The translations under genes and the position numbers were made by a program. Shown here one piece after another: positions 1-9,000 of a DNA stretch of 20,087 nucleotides (the stretch's first letter is position 1; each line of letters begins with the position of its first letter). Under the pieces are notes generated by a model, which did not search any database, was not told the origin of the DNA, and saw only the letters and a program-made list of their open reading frames with translations. Where the stretch lies: positions 1 through 20,087 of IMG/VR virus record IMGVR_UViG_3300042456_000061. The stretch is one strand, 5' to 3'. The DNA comes from a virus.

Positions 1-134
1 TGACGGAGTTCGGCGGTCTGTGGAACAACGCAGGCGCAGGTAAGAATGGCGACATCCAATTCTCTACTCACGACGCCAGCGCCGGTGACAGGTACACTAT
101 CATCCTTGAGATGGTTAAGTCCTACGCAGATTGA
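1..134 (+). CDS. C-terminal end of an unidentified phage protein (partial)
   Basis: An open frame enters from the left edge (first full codon at base 3) and ends at TGA 132-134. Only the last 43 residues are visible, beginning TEFGGLWNNAGAGKNGD and ending EMVKSYAD. No motif identifies a function. The TGA overlaps the next gene's ATG by one base (TGATG), so the two are probably translated in sequence from one message. Position upstream of small basic proteins and an adaptor-type gene would fit a head or early virion gene, but that is context only. The 5' part lies outside the window. Confidence 0.7.
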   Translation, partial: TEFGGLWNNAGAGKNGDIQFSTHDASAGDRYTIILEMVKSYAD

Positions 135-754
135 TGATGGACAACGCCTTCGACCTCCGACAGTTTAAGGCCAAGAGCCACATCGACGACGCGCTGGGCG
201 TGAACAAGCGCGGGCAGCAGCCCATGCAGCAACCAATGCAGCAAGGACAACCGCCCCGCGCCAACGCGAACTTAACACCGAACGGCATGCAGGTCGGCGC
301 TCAGATGCCCATGCGCAACGGCCAGTTCGACATTGGCGCTCAGATGCGCGTCGACCCCAAAGGCGTCGCGCTCCAGCAGCTTCAGGCGCAGTACAGCAAT
401 CCAAAGTTCTCTGCGGGCGTGGGCTACAATCCGCAGCAACGCGGCGTCAACGCCAACTTGCGCATGCCCTTTGCCAAGGGCGGTCTCGCTATGGCCGAGG
501 GCGGCGGCGCATGGACCCGCAAGGAGGGGCAGAACCCCGAAGGCGGCCTCAATGCCAAGGGCCGCGCATCGCTGCGCGCTCAGGGCAAGGACATCAAGCC
601 TCCTGTCAGCGCGAAGCAGGCAAAGAAATCACCAAAGGCAGCCGCGCGTCGCAAGTCATTCTGCGCACGCATGTCTGGCATGCCGGGGCCGATGAAGGAC
701 GACAAGGGTCGCCCGACACGCAAGGCACTTTCACTCCGTAAATGGGATTGCTGA
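134..754 (+). CDS. Basic phage protein with a C-terminal Cys/Arg-rich domain (DUF6321-like)
   Basis: The protein is 206 aa from ATG 134 (ATG 137 is an equally plausible start; an in-frame TTG at 131 also exists). Residues about 25-120 are rich in Gln, Asn and Met with alternating polar/hydrophobic stretches and the phrase FAKGGLAMAEGG. Residues 126-206 form a distinct basic domain: it starts AWTRKEGQNPEGGLNAKGR, continues to RRKSFCARMSGM and ends RKWDC. This pattern matches a small domain I know from many marine and freshwater phage genomes as DUF6321; the name is from memory. The role is unknown. Two conserved Cys and many Lys/Arg could suit nucleic-acid or virion binding, which is inference. 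Start coupled to the stop of the preceding gene. Confidence 0.8.
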   Translation: MMDNAFDLRQFKAKSHIDDALGVNKRGQQPMQQPMQQGQPPRANANLTPNGMQVGAQMPMRNGQFDIGAQMRVDPKGVALQQLQAQYSNPKFSAGVGYNPQQRGVNANLRMPFAKGGLAMAEGGGAWTRKEGQNPEGGLNAKGRASLRAQGKDIKPPVSAKQAKKSPKAAARRKSFCARMSGMPGPMKDDKGRPTRKALSLRKWDC

Positions 755-755
755 T

Positions 756-932
756 ATGAGCGACTTTGCAGTAAAACCTGTCTGGGACAAGAAGCGCCCG
801 AAGGATCTCGGCAAGCCGAAAGACTTGTCGGTCAAGCGCAAGAAAGCGGCTAAGGCTCGCGCCAAGGCGGCAGGACGACCCTATCCAAATCTCGTTGATA
901 ATATGGCCGCGGCCCGCAAGAAAGGTAAGTGA
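756..932 (+). CDS. Very small, highly basic phage protein
   Basis: A 58-aa frame begins at ATG 756, one base after the previous stop, and ends at TGA 930-932. About a third of its residues are Lys or Arg. The central run KRKKAAKARAKAAGRPYP followed by NLVDNMAAARKKGK resembles short basic proteins that recur in phage structural regions; no function is established that I know of. There is no strong Shine-Dalgarno site, so translation probably depends on coupling to the upstream gene. The protein is too basic and too polar to be a membrane protein. A DNA-binding or scaffold-like internal virion role is possible but unproven. Confidence 0.7.
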   Translation: MSDFAVKPVWDKKRPKDLGKPKDLSVKRKKAAKARAKAAGRPYPNLVDNMAAARKKGK

Positions 933-933
933 C

Positions 934-1407
934 ATGAAAGGTTTCAAAGACAGCACTCGGACGCAGTACATGCCAGAAGGTGGCACGTTCAACGAACGCG
1001 GCAAGCGCGCAACGATGGCCGAGATTGCGGCGGAAGATCGTCGCATATCTGGCCGCAAGGCACCCGTCGAAGGCATCTCAACACGCCCGACCGACGCCTC
1101 TGGCCGCCGCGCAACTGACGCAGATCTTGGCGTAGGTCGCCCCGCAGTTAAGAAGCCAATGCCAAAGGCTCCTGCCAGTGGCATAGGCGGCGGTGCTTTG
1201 GCTGGCGCTGCTGCTGGCGCTTTGGCTGGTGCCGCAGCCCGCGCGGCTGCTAAGGCTGGCGCTCGTGGAATGGGCGCTATGTCCGACCGCGAAGCGCAGA
1301 TGATGAAAGCTGCGGCAGCAAAGAAAGGCGTTCCAGCACACAGCAGCAAGCCTATGATCCGCCGCAGCAAGGGCGGTCTGACCGCAATGCCAAAGGGTAA
1401 GTGCTAA
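934..1407 (+). CDS. Basic Gly/Ala-rich phage protein, possible internal virion protein
   Basis: The protein is 157 aa from ATG 934, chosen because AAAGG lies just upstream and it directly follows the previous stop; an in-frame ATT extension back to 895 is rejected as it would overlap. Residues 1-80 are hydrophilic and basic. Residues about 83-112 are an Ala/Gly run (GGGALAGAAAGALAGAAARA) that looks like a glycine-zipper or amphipathic helix. The C-terminus is basic and ends RRSKGGLTAMPKGKC, with a +KGGL phrase also seen in the protein at 134-754. No enzyme motif is visible. It is the last gene before a strong terminator. The zipper-like helix in a virion region could suggest an ejected, membrane-inserting protein, but this is only inference. 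Confidence 0.75.
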   Translation: MKGFKDSTRTQYMPEGGTFNERGKRATMAEIAAEDRRISGRKAPVEGISTRPTDASGRRATDADLGVGRPAVKKPMPKAPASGIGGGALAGAAAGALAGAAARAAAKAGARGMGAMSDREAQMMKAAAAKKGVPAHSSKPMIRRSKGGLTAMPKGKC

Positions 1408-1415
1408 TATAAATG

Positions 1416-1446
1416 AACTGCTCGCCTTGCTGGCGGGCAGTTTTTG
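1416..1446 (+). terminator. Strong rho-independent terminator
   Basis: A nine-pair stem is formed by CTGCTCGCC (1418-1426) and GGCGGGCAG (1432-1440), with one G-T pair and a five-base loop. It is followed directly by five T (1441-1445), and the two A before the stem can pair with the first T. It begins nine bases after the stop of the preceding gene, so it should end the transcript of the upstream group. Confidence 0.9.
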
Positions 1447-1472
1447 CGCTATACCACCCACGCTAGAGGTGC

Positions 1473-1502
1473 TTGCTGTCATCGGCTTGCTGCTGCGATA
1501 AC
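1473..1502 (+). promoter_or_regulatory. Weak candidate promoter in the 112-base gap
   Basis: TTGCTG (1473-1478), an 18-base spacer and GATAAC (1497-1502) resemble a sigma70 promoter, with a TGC extended -10 just upstream of the second box. Each hexamer differs from consensus at two or more positions. A promoter is expected here because the terminator at 1416-1446 separates this gene group from the last one, but the match is poor and a phage-specific or read-through mechanism is equally possible. The rest of the gap (1447-1519) shows nothing else that I recognise. Confidence 0.35.
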
Positions 1503-1519
1503 AATGCGAGCACATCCTT

Positions 1520-2506
1520 ATGGCGTTTTCAGACACAGTTTCACAGACTAATTTTAACACACGGCGCGTCATCGACAACGCGATCCGTCGCTGTAAACTG
1601 ACGGCGCAACAGATCACCGCCGAACACATCGACATAGCCAACGACCAGCTATACCTGTTCCTCTCCGACTTGGCCAACCAAGGCGCGCCGCTCTGGTGCA
1701 TCGAGAAGCAGATCTACCCGCTGTACGACGGCGTGGGCGACATCACGATGCTCGACGGCACCGTCGACATCCTGAACAGCAACTTCCGCTGGCTCCAGCA
1801 GGTGACCGGCATCAATTACACAACGTCAACGGCCCGCGAAGTGGACTTCACCGACGACGTATTCGTCTCCAACACCGGCATCCTTTGGTCCGCTCCCGCC
1901 GTGCCTATCGTATTTGAGCGTTCAGACGATAACGTGACGTGGGTCACGATCCAATCTGAGACGCCAACCGCGACCGCAGGCCAGTGGACTTGGTACGATC
2001 TGGAAAGCAGCGTGGCGTCTCGGTATTTCCGCATCCGCGCGACGTCAGGCACGCTCGGCTTCAGCCAAATCTATCTGGCAAACACGCCGACCGAGATCCC
2101 GTTGGCGCGCATGAACCGCGACGACTACACAAACTTGCCAAATAAGGCGTTTCAGTCGAACCGCCCGCTGCAATTTTGGTTCGATCGTCAGGTCAACAAC
2201 CCAATTATGCACATGTGGCCGGTGCCGAACTTGGCTGCGACCGTCTGCCAGATCGTCGTGTGGCGCCAGCGCTACATTATGGACGTCGGCACGATGACGC
2301 AGGACGTTGAAGTGCCTCAGCGCTGGCTTGAGGCCATTGTTTCGGGTCTGGCGGCCAAAATGGCGCTTGAATTGGTCGAAGTTGACGTCAATTTGATCCC
2401 GATTTTGGACCAAAAGGCGGCGATTTCACTGAATATCGCGCAAATGGAAGAGCGCGACAACAGTCCGATGATGATCGCCCCCAATATTTCACCGTACACG
2501 AGGTAA
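1520..2506 (+). CDS. Head-tail connector/adaptor-like protein with an inserted carbohydrate-binding-like domain
   Basis: The protein is 328 aa. The start MAFSDTVSQTNFNTRRVIDN reads as a helical N-terminus; no good Shine-Dalgarno site precedes ATG 1520, but no better start exists. The N-terminal helices (about 1-75) and the C-terminal PQRWLEAIVSGLAAKMALEL region (about 265-328) resemble P22 gp4 / T7 gp11-type connector proteins, where a similar helix precedes the end. Between them, residues about 120-188 read like a discoidin (F5/8 type C) beta-sandwich: a FERSDDNVTWVTI strand, then ASRYFRIRA, then the closing FSQIYLAN. The connector would sit under the portal. The inserted fold may face outward on the tail. 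The role assignment is by sequence feel and neighbourhood (adaptor and nozzle-like genes also present), so moderately sure. Confidence 0.65.
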   Translation: MAFSDTVSQTNFNTRRVIDNAIRRCKLTAQQITAEHIDIANDQLYLFLSDLANQGAPLWCIEKQIYPLYDGVGDITMLDGTVDILNSNFRWLQQVTGINYTTSTAREVDFTDDVFVSNTGILWSAPAVPIVFERSDDNVTWVTIQSETPTATAGQWTWYDLESSVASRYFRIRATSGTLGFSQIYLANTPTEIPLARMNRDDYTNLPNKAFQSNRPLQFWFDRQVNNPIMHMWPVPNLAATVCQIVVWRQRYIMDVGTMTQDVEVPQRWLEAIVSGLAAKMALELVEVDVNLIPILDQKAAISLNIAQMEERDNSPMMIAPNISPYTR

Positions 2507-2510
2507 AATC

Positions 2511-2744
2511 ATGGCTGTTGAGGGCTACATCAACACCATCGGGCGAAATCACCTCGGCATCGGCATTTGTGACCGCTGCAAGCGTAAATTTCCTATTGAT
2601 GACCTGTACAGCGACCGGAATATTCCGACGCTAAAGGTCTGCATCGACGACGTGGACGATTACGACCCGTGGCGCGAGCCCGCGCGGCAGCCAGAGGACA
2701 TCACCCTGCGCTTTCCGCGCCCAGACGTGGCGTTGGACGGCTGA
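2511..2744 (+). CDS. Small metal-site (zinc-ribbon-like) phage protein, copy 1
   Basis: This 77-aa protein starts at ATG 2511 with GAGG at 2500-2503 as ribosome site. It has C20-x2-C23, then C44-x2-D47, a spacing typical of a zinc ribbon except that the fourth ligand would be Asp rather than Cys or His. The second half carries YDPWREPARQPEDITLRF and RPDV. The same layout is repeated in the next gene, so the two are tandem paralogues. Small CxxC proteins in this position, just after a head-tail connector, are common in short-tailed phages; whether they are virion parts is not known to me. Metal binding is inferred. Confidence 0.75.
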   Translation: MAVEGYINTIGRNHLGIGICDRCKRKFPIDDLYSDRNIPTLKVCIDDVDDYDPWREPARQPEDITLRFPRPDVALDG

Positions 2745-3064
2745 TGCCCCGCTATCTCAACACACGCGGCAATACGACGCTGGCGATCGGCATATGTGGG
2801 CGCTGCTCCATCAAGATGCCGCTGGCTGACTTGATGCCCGACCCAAATTACCCCGGCTTGCTAGTCTGCGAGAGGGATCGCGACCAATACGATCCGTATC
2901 GCCTTCCCGCTCGCCAGCCGGATAATATCCTGCTACCATTCTTGCGTCCCGATGTGCCTCTCGCTACAAATCCGGCGGGCGTTATCGCGCAAAACAGCGA
3001 GCAGTTCCTCATCACTGAGGACAGCGATGATTATCTAATCTTTTTCGAGGATGACGAGTTTTGA
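2744..3064 (+). CDS. Small metal-site (zinc-ribbon-like) phage protein, copy 2 with acidic tail
   Basis: This 106-aa protein starts at ATG 2744, overlapping the previous stop by one base (TGATG); a longer reading from 2669 would overlap the previous gene by 75 bases and is rejected. It repeats the copy-1 pattern: C18-x2-C21, C42-x2-D45, then YDPYRLPARQPDNILLPF and RPDV. Unlike copy 1 it adds about 36 residues at the C-terminus, ending in a strongly acidic run (EDSDDYLIFFEDDEF). The last codons overlap the TTG start of the fibre gene, so it may set the translation level of the fibre. Function unknown; likely a tail or connector accessory. Confidence 0.75.
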   Translation: MPRYLNTRGNTTLAIGICGRCSIKMPLADLMPDPNYPGLLVCERDRDQYDPYRLPARQPDNILLPFLRPDVPLATNPAGVIAQNSEQFLITEDSDDYLIFFEDDEF

Positions 3065-6000
3065 GCAACGTCCCTACAAATCTCATCCCTACCCGCATTA
3101 CCGGCCTCCCTGAATATCAGGGAACGAGCACACTCGGCTACATGCCGTACATCATCGACGGACGCACCTTCAAGGTCCAGTTCGCCAACATCGCTGCCGT
3201 TGGCGCGGTGCCGTCCTCGCGTGAAATCAACACAGGCAGCGGTCTGGGCGGCGGCGGAGATCTGTCGGCCAACCGCACGCTCTTCATCTTGCCGGGCGGT
3301 GTCGATGACAGCCGCCTGACCACCACAGGCGTCACGGCTGGCAATTACGGTGCCGCCGACAGCGTGCCAGTCCTCACGGTCAACGCGCAGGGCCGCGTCA
3401 CGGCTGCGACCTCGGCACCTATCGTACTCGCAAATTACGTCCCCACCAGCCGCACAATCACGGCTGGCGCGGGTCTGACCGGCGGCGGAGATCTTTCCGC
3501 CAACCGTTCCTTCGCTGTAATCTTTTCATCTACAACGCCTGAGCCTCTCGGTCCCGGATCACCCGGTGTCTCGACTGTTGCCGCGCGTGGAGATCACGTC
3601 CACCCTGCGGTGGACCTGAGCGACACCACGGAAACGCAAGGCGTGCTCCCCTTGTCCCGTGGCGGCACCGGCAACAGTCTGTCTCCTGTTGTCGGTGCCA
3701 TCGCATATTCCAGCAATGACGCGCTGTATTTAACGCCTACGGCTGGCACCGCAGGTCAGGTGTTGGTCTCTGGCGGTGGCGTGGCTCCGCCGTTCTGGCA
3801 GACGATCACAGGCACAGGTACGGTCACTTCGGTGTCTGTTACCACCGCCAACGGCTTTGCCGGAACGGTTGCTAACGCAAGCACGGTGCCCGCGATTACG
3901 CTTTCGACGACCGTGAGCGGCTTGCTTAAAGGCAACGGCACCGAGATACTTCCGGCCACCGCAGGCATTGATTACGTCGCGCCGGGCGCATACACCGCCA
4001 GCGGCCTCACATTGGCCTCTGCGCGGCTTCTAGGCCGCACTACGGCATCAGTCGGCGCTGCGGAGGAAATCTCCGTCGGCAATGGTCTGACGCTCGCCAG
4101 CGGCTCTCTGGTTAACGCTGCGCCCGATCAGGTCGTGGCGCTGACAGGCGGCACCGCGATCTCGGTCACCGGCAGCTACCCGTCGTTCACGGTCACCAAC
4201 ACCGCGCCAGATCAGGTCGTATCCCTAACAGGCGCAGGCACGACGACCGTCACTGGCACGTACCCTAGCTTCACAATCACATCGAACGACAGCACCGCAG
4301 GCACCGTGACCAGCGTCAATGCCAGCGGCGGCACAACGGGCATGTCGTTTACCGGCGGCCCAATTACGTCGGCGGGCACACTGACCCTCAACGGCACGCT
4401 TGCCGTCGCCAATGGCGGTACTGGCGCAACGGACGCAGTCGCTGCTCTAACGAACTTAGGTGCGTACCCCGCAAGCAACCCTTCGGGCTTCACATCTAAC
4501 GTAGGTACGGTGACGTCAGTCTCAGGCACCGGCACCGTCAGCGGCCTGAGCCTGAGCGGCACAGTGACGTCCGCAGGTTCGCTGACACTTGGTGGGACGC
4601 TTGCCGTCCTGCCGTCCAACTTCGCGTCGCAGACGGCCAACACGGTCCTTGCGGCACCGAACGGCTCGGCAGGCACGCCGACGTTCCGCGCTATCGTCGC
4701 GGCGGACATCCCGACGCTCAACCAGAATACAACGGGCACGGCCTCAAACGTCACGGGCATCGTCGCCATCGCCAATGGCGGCACAGGCGCGAGCGTGGCG
4801 GCTACGGCGCGCACGAACCTCAGTGCGGCGGCCTCTGGTGCCAATACCGACATCACGTCGATTGCGCTCACCACAGGCACGATCAGCACGTCGCCAGTCA
4901 ACGGCACCGACATCGTCAACAAGGCGTATGCCGACAGTATCGCGTCAGGCATCAACTTCCATCAGTCCGTGCGCTTGGCAACGGCTGCGGCGTTGCCTGC
5001 CAACACGTACAACAACGGCACTTCTGGCGTCGGCGCGACGCTCACGGCCAATGCCAACGGCGCACTCTCGGTCGACGGCGTGGCCGTGGTTGCGGGCAAC
5101 CGCATCTTGGTCAAGGACGAGGCGGCGGGGGCCAATAACGGCGTCTACGTTGTTACGCAGGTCGGCAGCGGCTCGACGCCGTACATCCTGACACGCGCCA
5201 CAGACTTCGACAGCGCAGGCACTGGCGTTGACCAGATCGACGCGGGCGACTTCTTCCTTGTCACGGCGGGATCGACGCTGTCCAACACGTCGTGGGTGCA
5301 GCAGACGCCGCTGCCGATCACTGTCGGCACAACGCCGATTACGTTTACGCAGTTCGCCGCGCCGGTCCTGTACTCGGCGGGCACTGGCCTCACGCTGACC
5401 GGTACGGTCTTCAGCATCACGAACACAGGCGTAAGCGCATCGACCTACGGCAGCGCGTCCTCCGTGCCCGTCATCGCGGTCAACGCGCAGGGTCAGATTA
5501 CGTCTGCGTCGTCGTCTGCAATCGCTATCGCCGCGTCGCAGATCACGTCTGGCGCACTCGCCATCGCTAATGGCGGTACTGGCGCGACGAGCGCGGCGAC
5601 GGCCCTGACGAACCTTGGAGCGTACCCCGCGAGCAACCCGTCTGGTTTTACCTCGAACACCGGCACCGTCACCAGCGTCAACCTGACTGCGGGAACGGGC
5701 GTCAGCGTCTCTGGCGGCCCTATCACGTCCTCTGGCTCTATCACCGTCACCAACACGGCTCCCGATCAGGTTGTGTCGCTGACAGGGTCTGGCGCTACGA
5801 CCGTGACAGGCACGTACCCGAACTTCACTATCTCCTCACCCACGAGCGGCGCGGGCACCGTGACGAGCATCAACGTCAGCGGCGGCACCACCGGCCTGAC
5901 GACGTCTGGCGGTCCGGTCACCAGCAGCGGGACGATCACACTCGCAGGCACGCTGAACGTCGCCAACGGCGGCACAGGCGCAACGACCCTGTCGTCGGGC

Positions 6001-9000
6001 TACGTCCTCAAGGGTAACGGCACGTCGGCTGTAAGCGCGTCGGTGATCTACGACGATGGGACGAATGTCGGGGTGGGAACGACTTCAGTCAGTGCTACCT
6101 ACGGAAAACTTACAGTTGCGGGTGGTATACGGACTACAGACGACACAAGCTCAAAGCTGGAACTTGGCCGCTATAGTGCTGGCGCTCCGAACAGCTACAT
6201 CAAACTTGGCCCAAATAGCGGTGCGTTGAGGGTTACAAACTCCGACGACACCGTAGATATACTAACGCTGACAAATGCTGGCAGTCTTTCAGCCGTTGCT
6301 GATATGCGTGCGCCTATCTTTTACGATAGCAACGACACCGCGTATTACGCAGACTTTGCAGGCTCAACGGCTATTTTTAGCAATGGCGTAATTGTGGCTG
6401 GCACGCAGGGTTTCCAGAGCAGGATTGTTACGGTTGGCGACCGCAACCGTATTTGGAGCTTTAACAGCGCCGATGGTTTCGGGCTAAGTTACTTCCAAGG
6501 CACCGCTGGTACCGGCGGCGCAAGCACAATCGGTTTGCATTTCGGGACAGCAACTGCCGCCGCATCTACCCTTCAAGTTGTAGCAAACTCATATACGTTG
6601 TCGCTTGGCTCTATGCGTGCCCCGATCTTCTACGACAGCGACAACACTGCGTATTACGGTGACTTCGCTTCTACTTCCTCTTTGAACTCGCTTATTGTCG
6701 GGACTAACGGAAGCGGTTTGGCTTATGACGCTGCGGCTACTGGGAAGCTGTATTTTGGTTCGGCGGGCGGCGATGCCTCAACAAATTACCACATCACCAC
6801 CAACATGGAGAATGTTGGGGGTAACTACTCTAAGCTCGACTTTAAGTGGTATACGGGCCAGCGTTTTTACGCCCACTATGCCTATGGCGGCTTCCGCTTT
6901 AAGGAAATTACCACTGGTAATACGCTGTTTTCGGTAGGTGAAGGCGACTTGCGCGTCCGTGTTTACGACAGCATTTCCGCACCAATCTACTACGACAGCG
7001 CCAACACTGCTTATTATGTTGACCCCGCTGGCTCCAGCGTGCTTGGGATCATCACGGCACAATCCTCTAATGACGCGCAGCTATACCTGAACGGCAACGG
7101 CACTTCGTGGGCTGGTATCCAGTGGACGGATGTCAGTGGCAGCGACAACATGTGGTACAACGGTTCAACATCTACGTTTGCCATTGGCGGCGGTGGGTCG
7201 GTTGTTGCTAATAAAAAGCTCCACATCAACGGTGGGACAACCATCGGAAGCGGGCTTGCCGCAACGGCGGTAGCGACCAACGGGCTGCTGATTGAAGGTG
7301 CGCTAAACGCGGGTAACGGCAACCTCACACCCGCAGGAACAACCTTTAGCAACGTCATTACTGGTCGCGGCACAAATCGTGTCGTGGCCTTCGACGGCAA
7401 TGGCACCGTGCCGTCTGTCTGGTGGACCAACGGCGGCACTGCCATCGGCGCTATCGACGCCATTTCTGGCGGCGGTCTTGCTCACTGGGCGAACAACGGC
7501 AGTAGCTGGCAACAGCAGATGGCGGTTAACTATGGCAACGTCACCATAAATACCGATATCCGCTCGCCGATATACTACGACAGCAACAACACTACGTATT
7601 ATGTCGATCCCGCATCTGGTTCAAATCTAGTAGGGCAAGTCCAGATTAACGGCGGGACTACAATGTCTGGCGGTTGGAACAGGGCGCTATACCTTGCATC
7701 CCAATTCCCTGTCATTGTGATGAACTCAGGAAGCGTCAAATACTCCGCTATCGGCGTTGATTACACCGAAGCTCAGAGCGGCATGGTGTTTTGGGTTAAC
7801 GGCAACAGCGCCGACATAACCAACGGCTCTGCGACAATAGCGCTGCGGATAAACACTGGAAACTTCATCGTAGCCAATGACGTCCGTGCGACTATCTTCT
7901 ACGACAGCAACAACAGCGCGTTCTTCCTAGACCCAAGCAGCACATCCGTTTTGAACGTCATGCGGGCGAATAGGGTTCAGTTTTCTAGCGGTGTTAACGC
8001 CGTCACGCTGGACAATGGTAGCTACCAAATACTTTACGATCCGGCGGGAAATGCCGCCCTCTACCTCGGCGGCGCGGACCCAGCCAACTATTACGACAAC
8101 AGCACGCACTACTTCCGCACCCGTGGCGGTAGCAATATGGCGGTCATGAATAGCAACGGTATTCAGGCCCCTATCTTCTACGACTTAGCTAACACTGGGT
8201 ATTACGGCGACTTTGCCGGTACTTCTAACCTTTTTAATCTTACCATCAGCGGCGGGGGTAACAAGTACCTCCAAATCCAATCGACCGACGGCGGCGAAGC
8301 TATGGTGCGTTATCTCGGCGCTACTGGCCCCTCTTGGTATGTCGGTAAGCGAACGACATCGCAACTTGTTGATACTGCGTCCTTCCATTTTTACTCCGAG
8401 AGCGCGGGGGCTACGGTTGGCGGTATTGATGTATCCGGCAATATGTTTGCTTCTACCTCTTTCCGTGCGCCCATTTTCTACGACAGCAATAACACCGCGT
8501 ATTACGTTGACCCCGCTTCAACGTCCGTACTAAACCAAATCCAATTTCCCCCAAATACGGCGCAGATTTCTGGCAACGACACGTCTAGCTACGGCTCTAT
8601 AGCTATTCGTGGCGCTAGGAACGGCTGGTACGGTATACACATCCAAGGCGGTGGAAACGCACCGCACTTAATGTTTGACGGCTCAGCTAATGGCGGTATT
8701 TACTTTGAAGGTGGAGGACGTTGGGCGTCTTATTATAGTTATGCTGCTAACTGCTGGGGCTTTGGTACATCGGCTACTTCAAGTGCATATAATATCTATT
8801 GCCCTACCGGCGTGTACTCAGGCGGTCGTGTTGACGGCACTATCTTCTACGATAGCAACAACAGTGCTTATTACGCCGATCCGAGCGGCACATCAGCGTT
8901 ATCTACCGTTACGTTTGGGTCATCCCCCAATGGCGGTGGTGGCGGAGGTCGGATTACCCCGTCTACTGGTTCGCCCTATTCAATCCGGCAAGAGTTCGGT

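Noticed and set aside
606-1370. A 254-aa - strand open frame with a signal-like start
   Set aside because: It runs across three coupled + strand genes and consists of the complement of basic and Ala-rich codons.
4212-4955. A 247-aa - strand open frame inside fibre 1
   Set aside because: Same cause as the fibre 2 shadow: complement of Gly/Thr-rich repeats.
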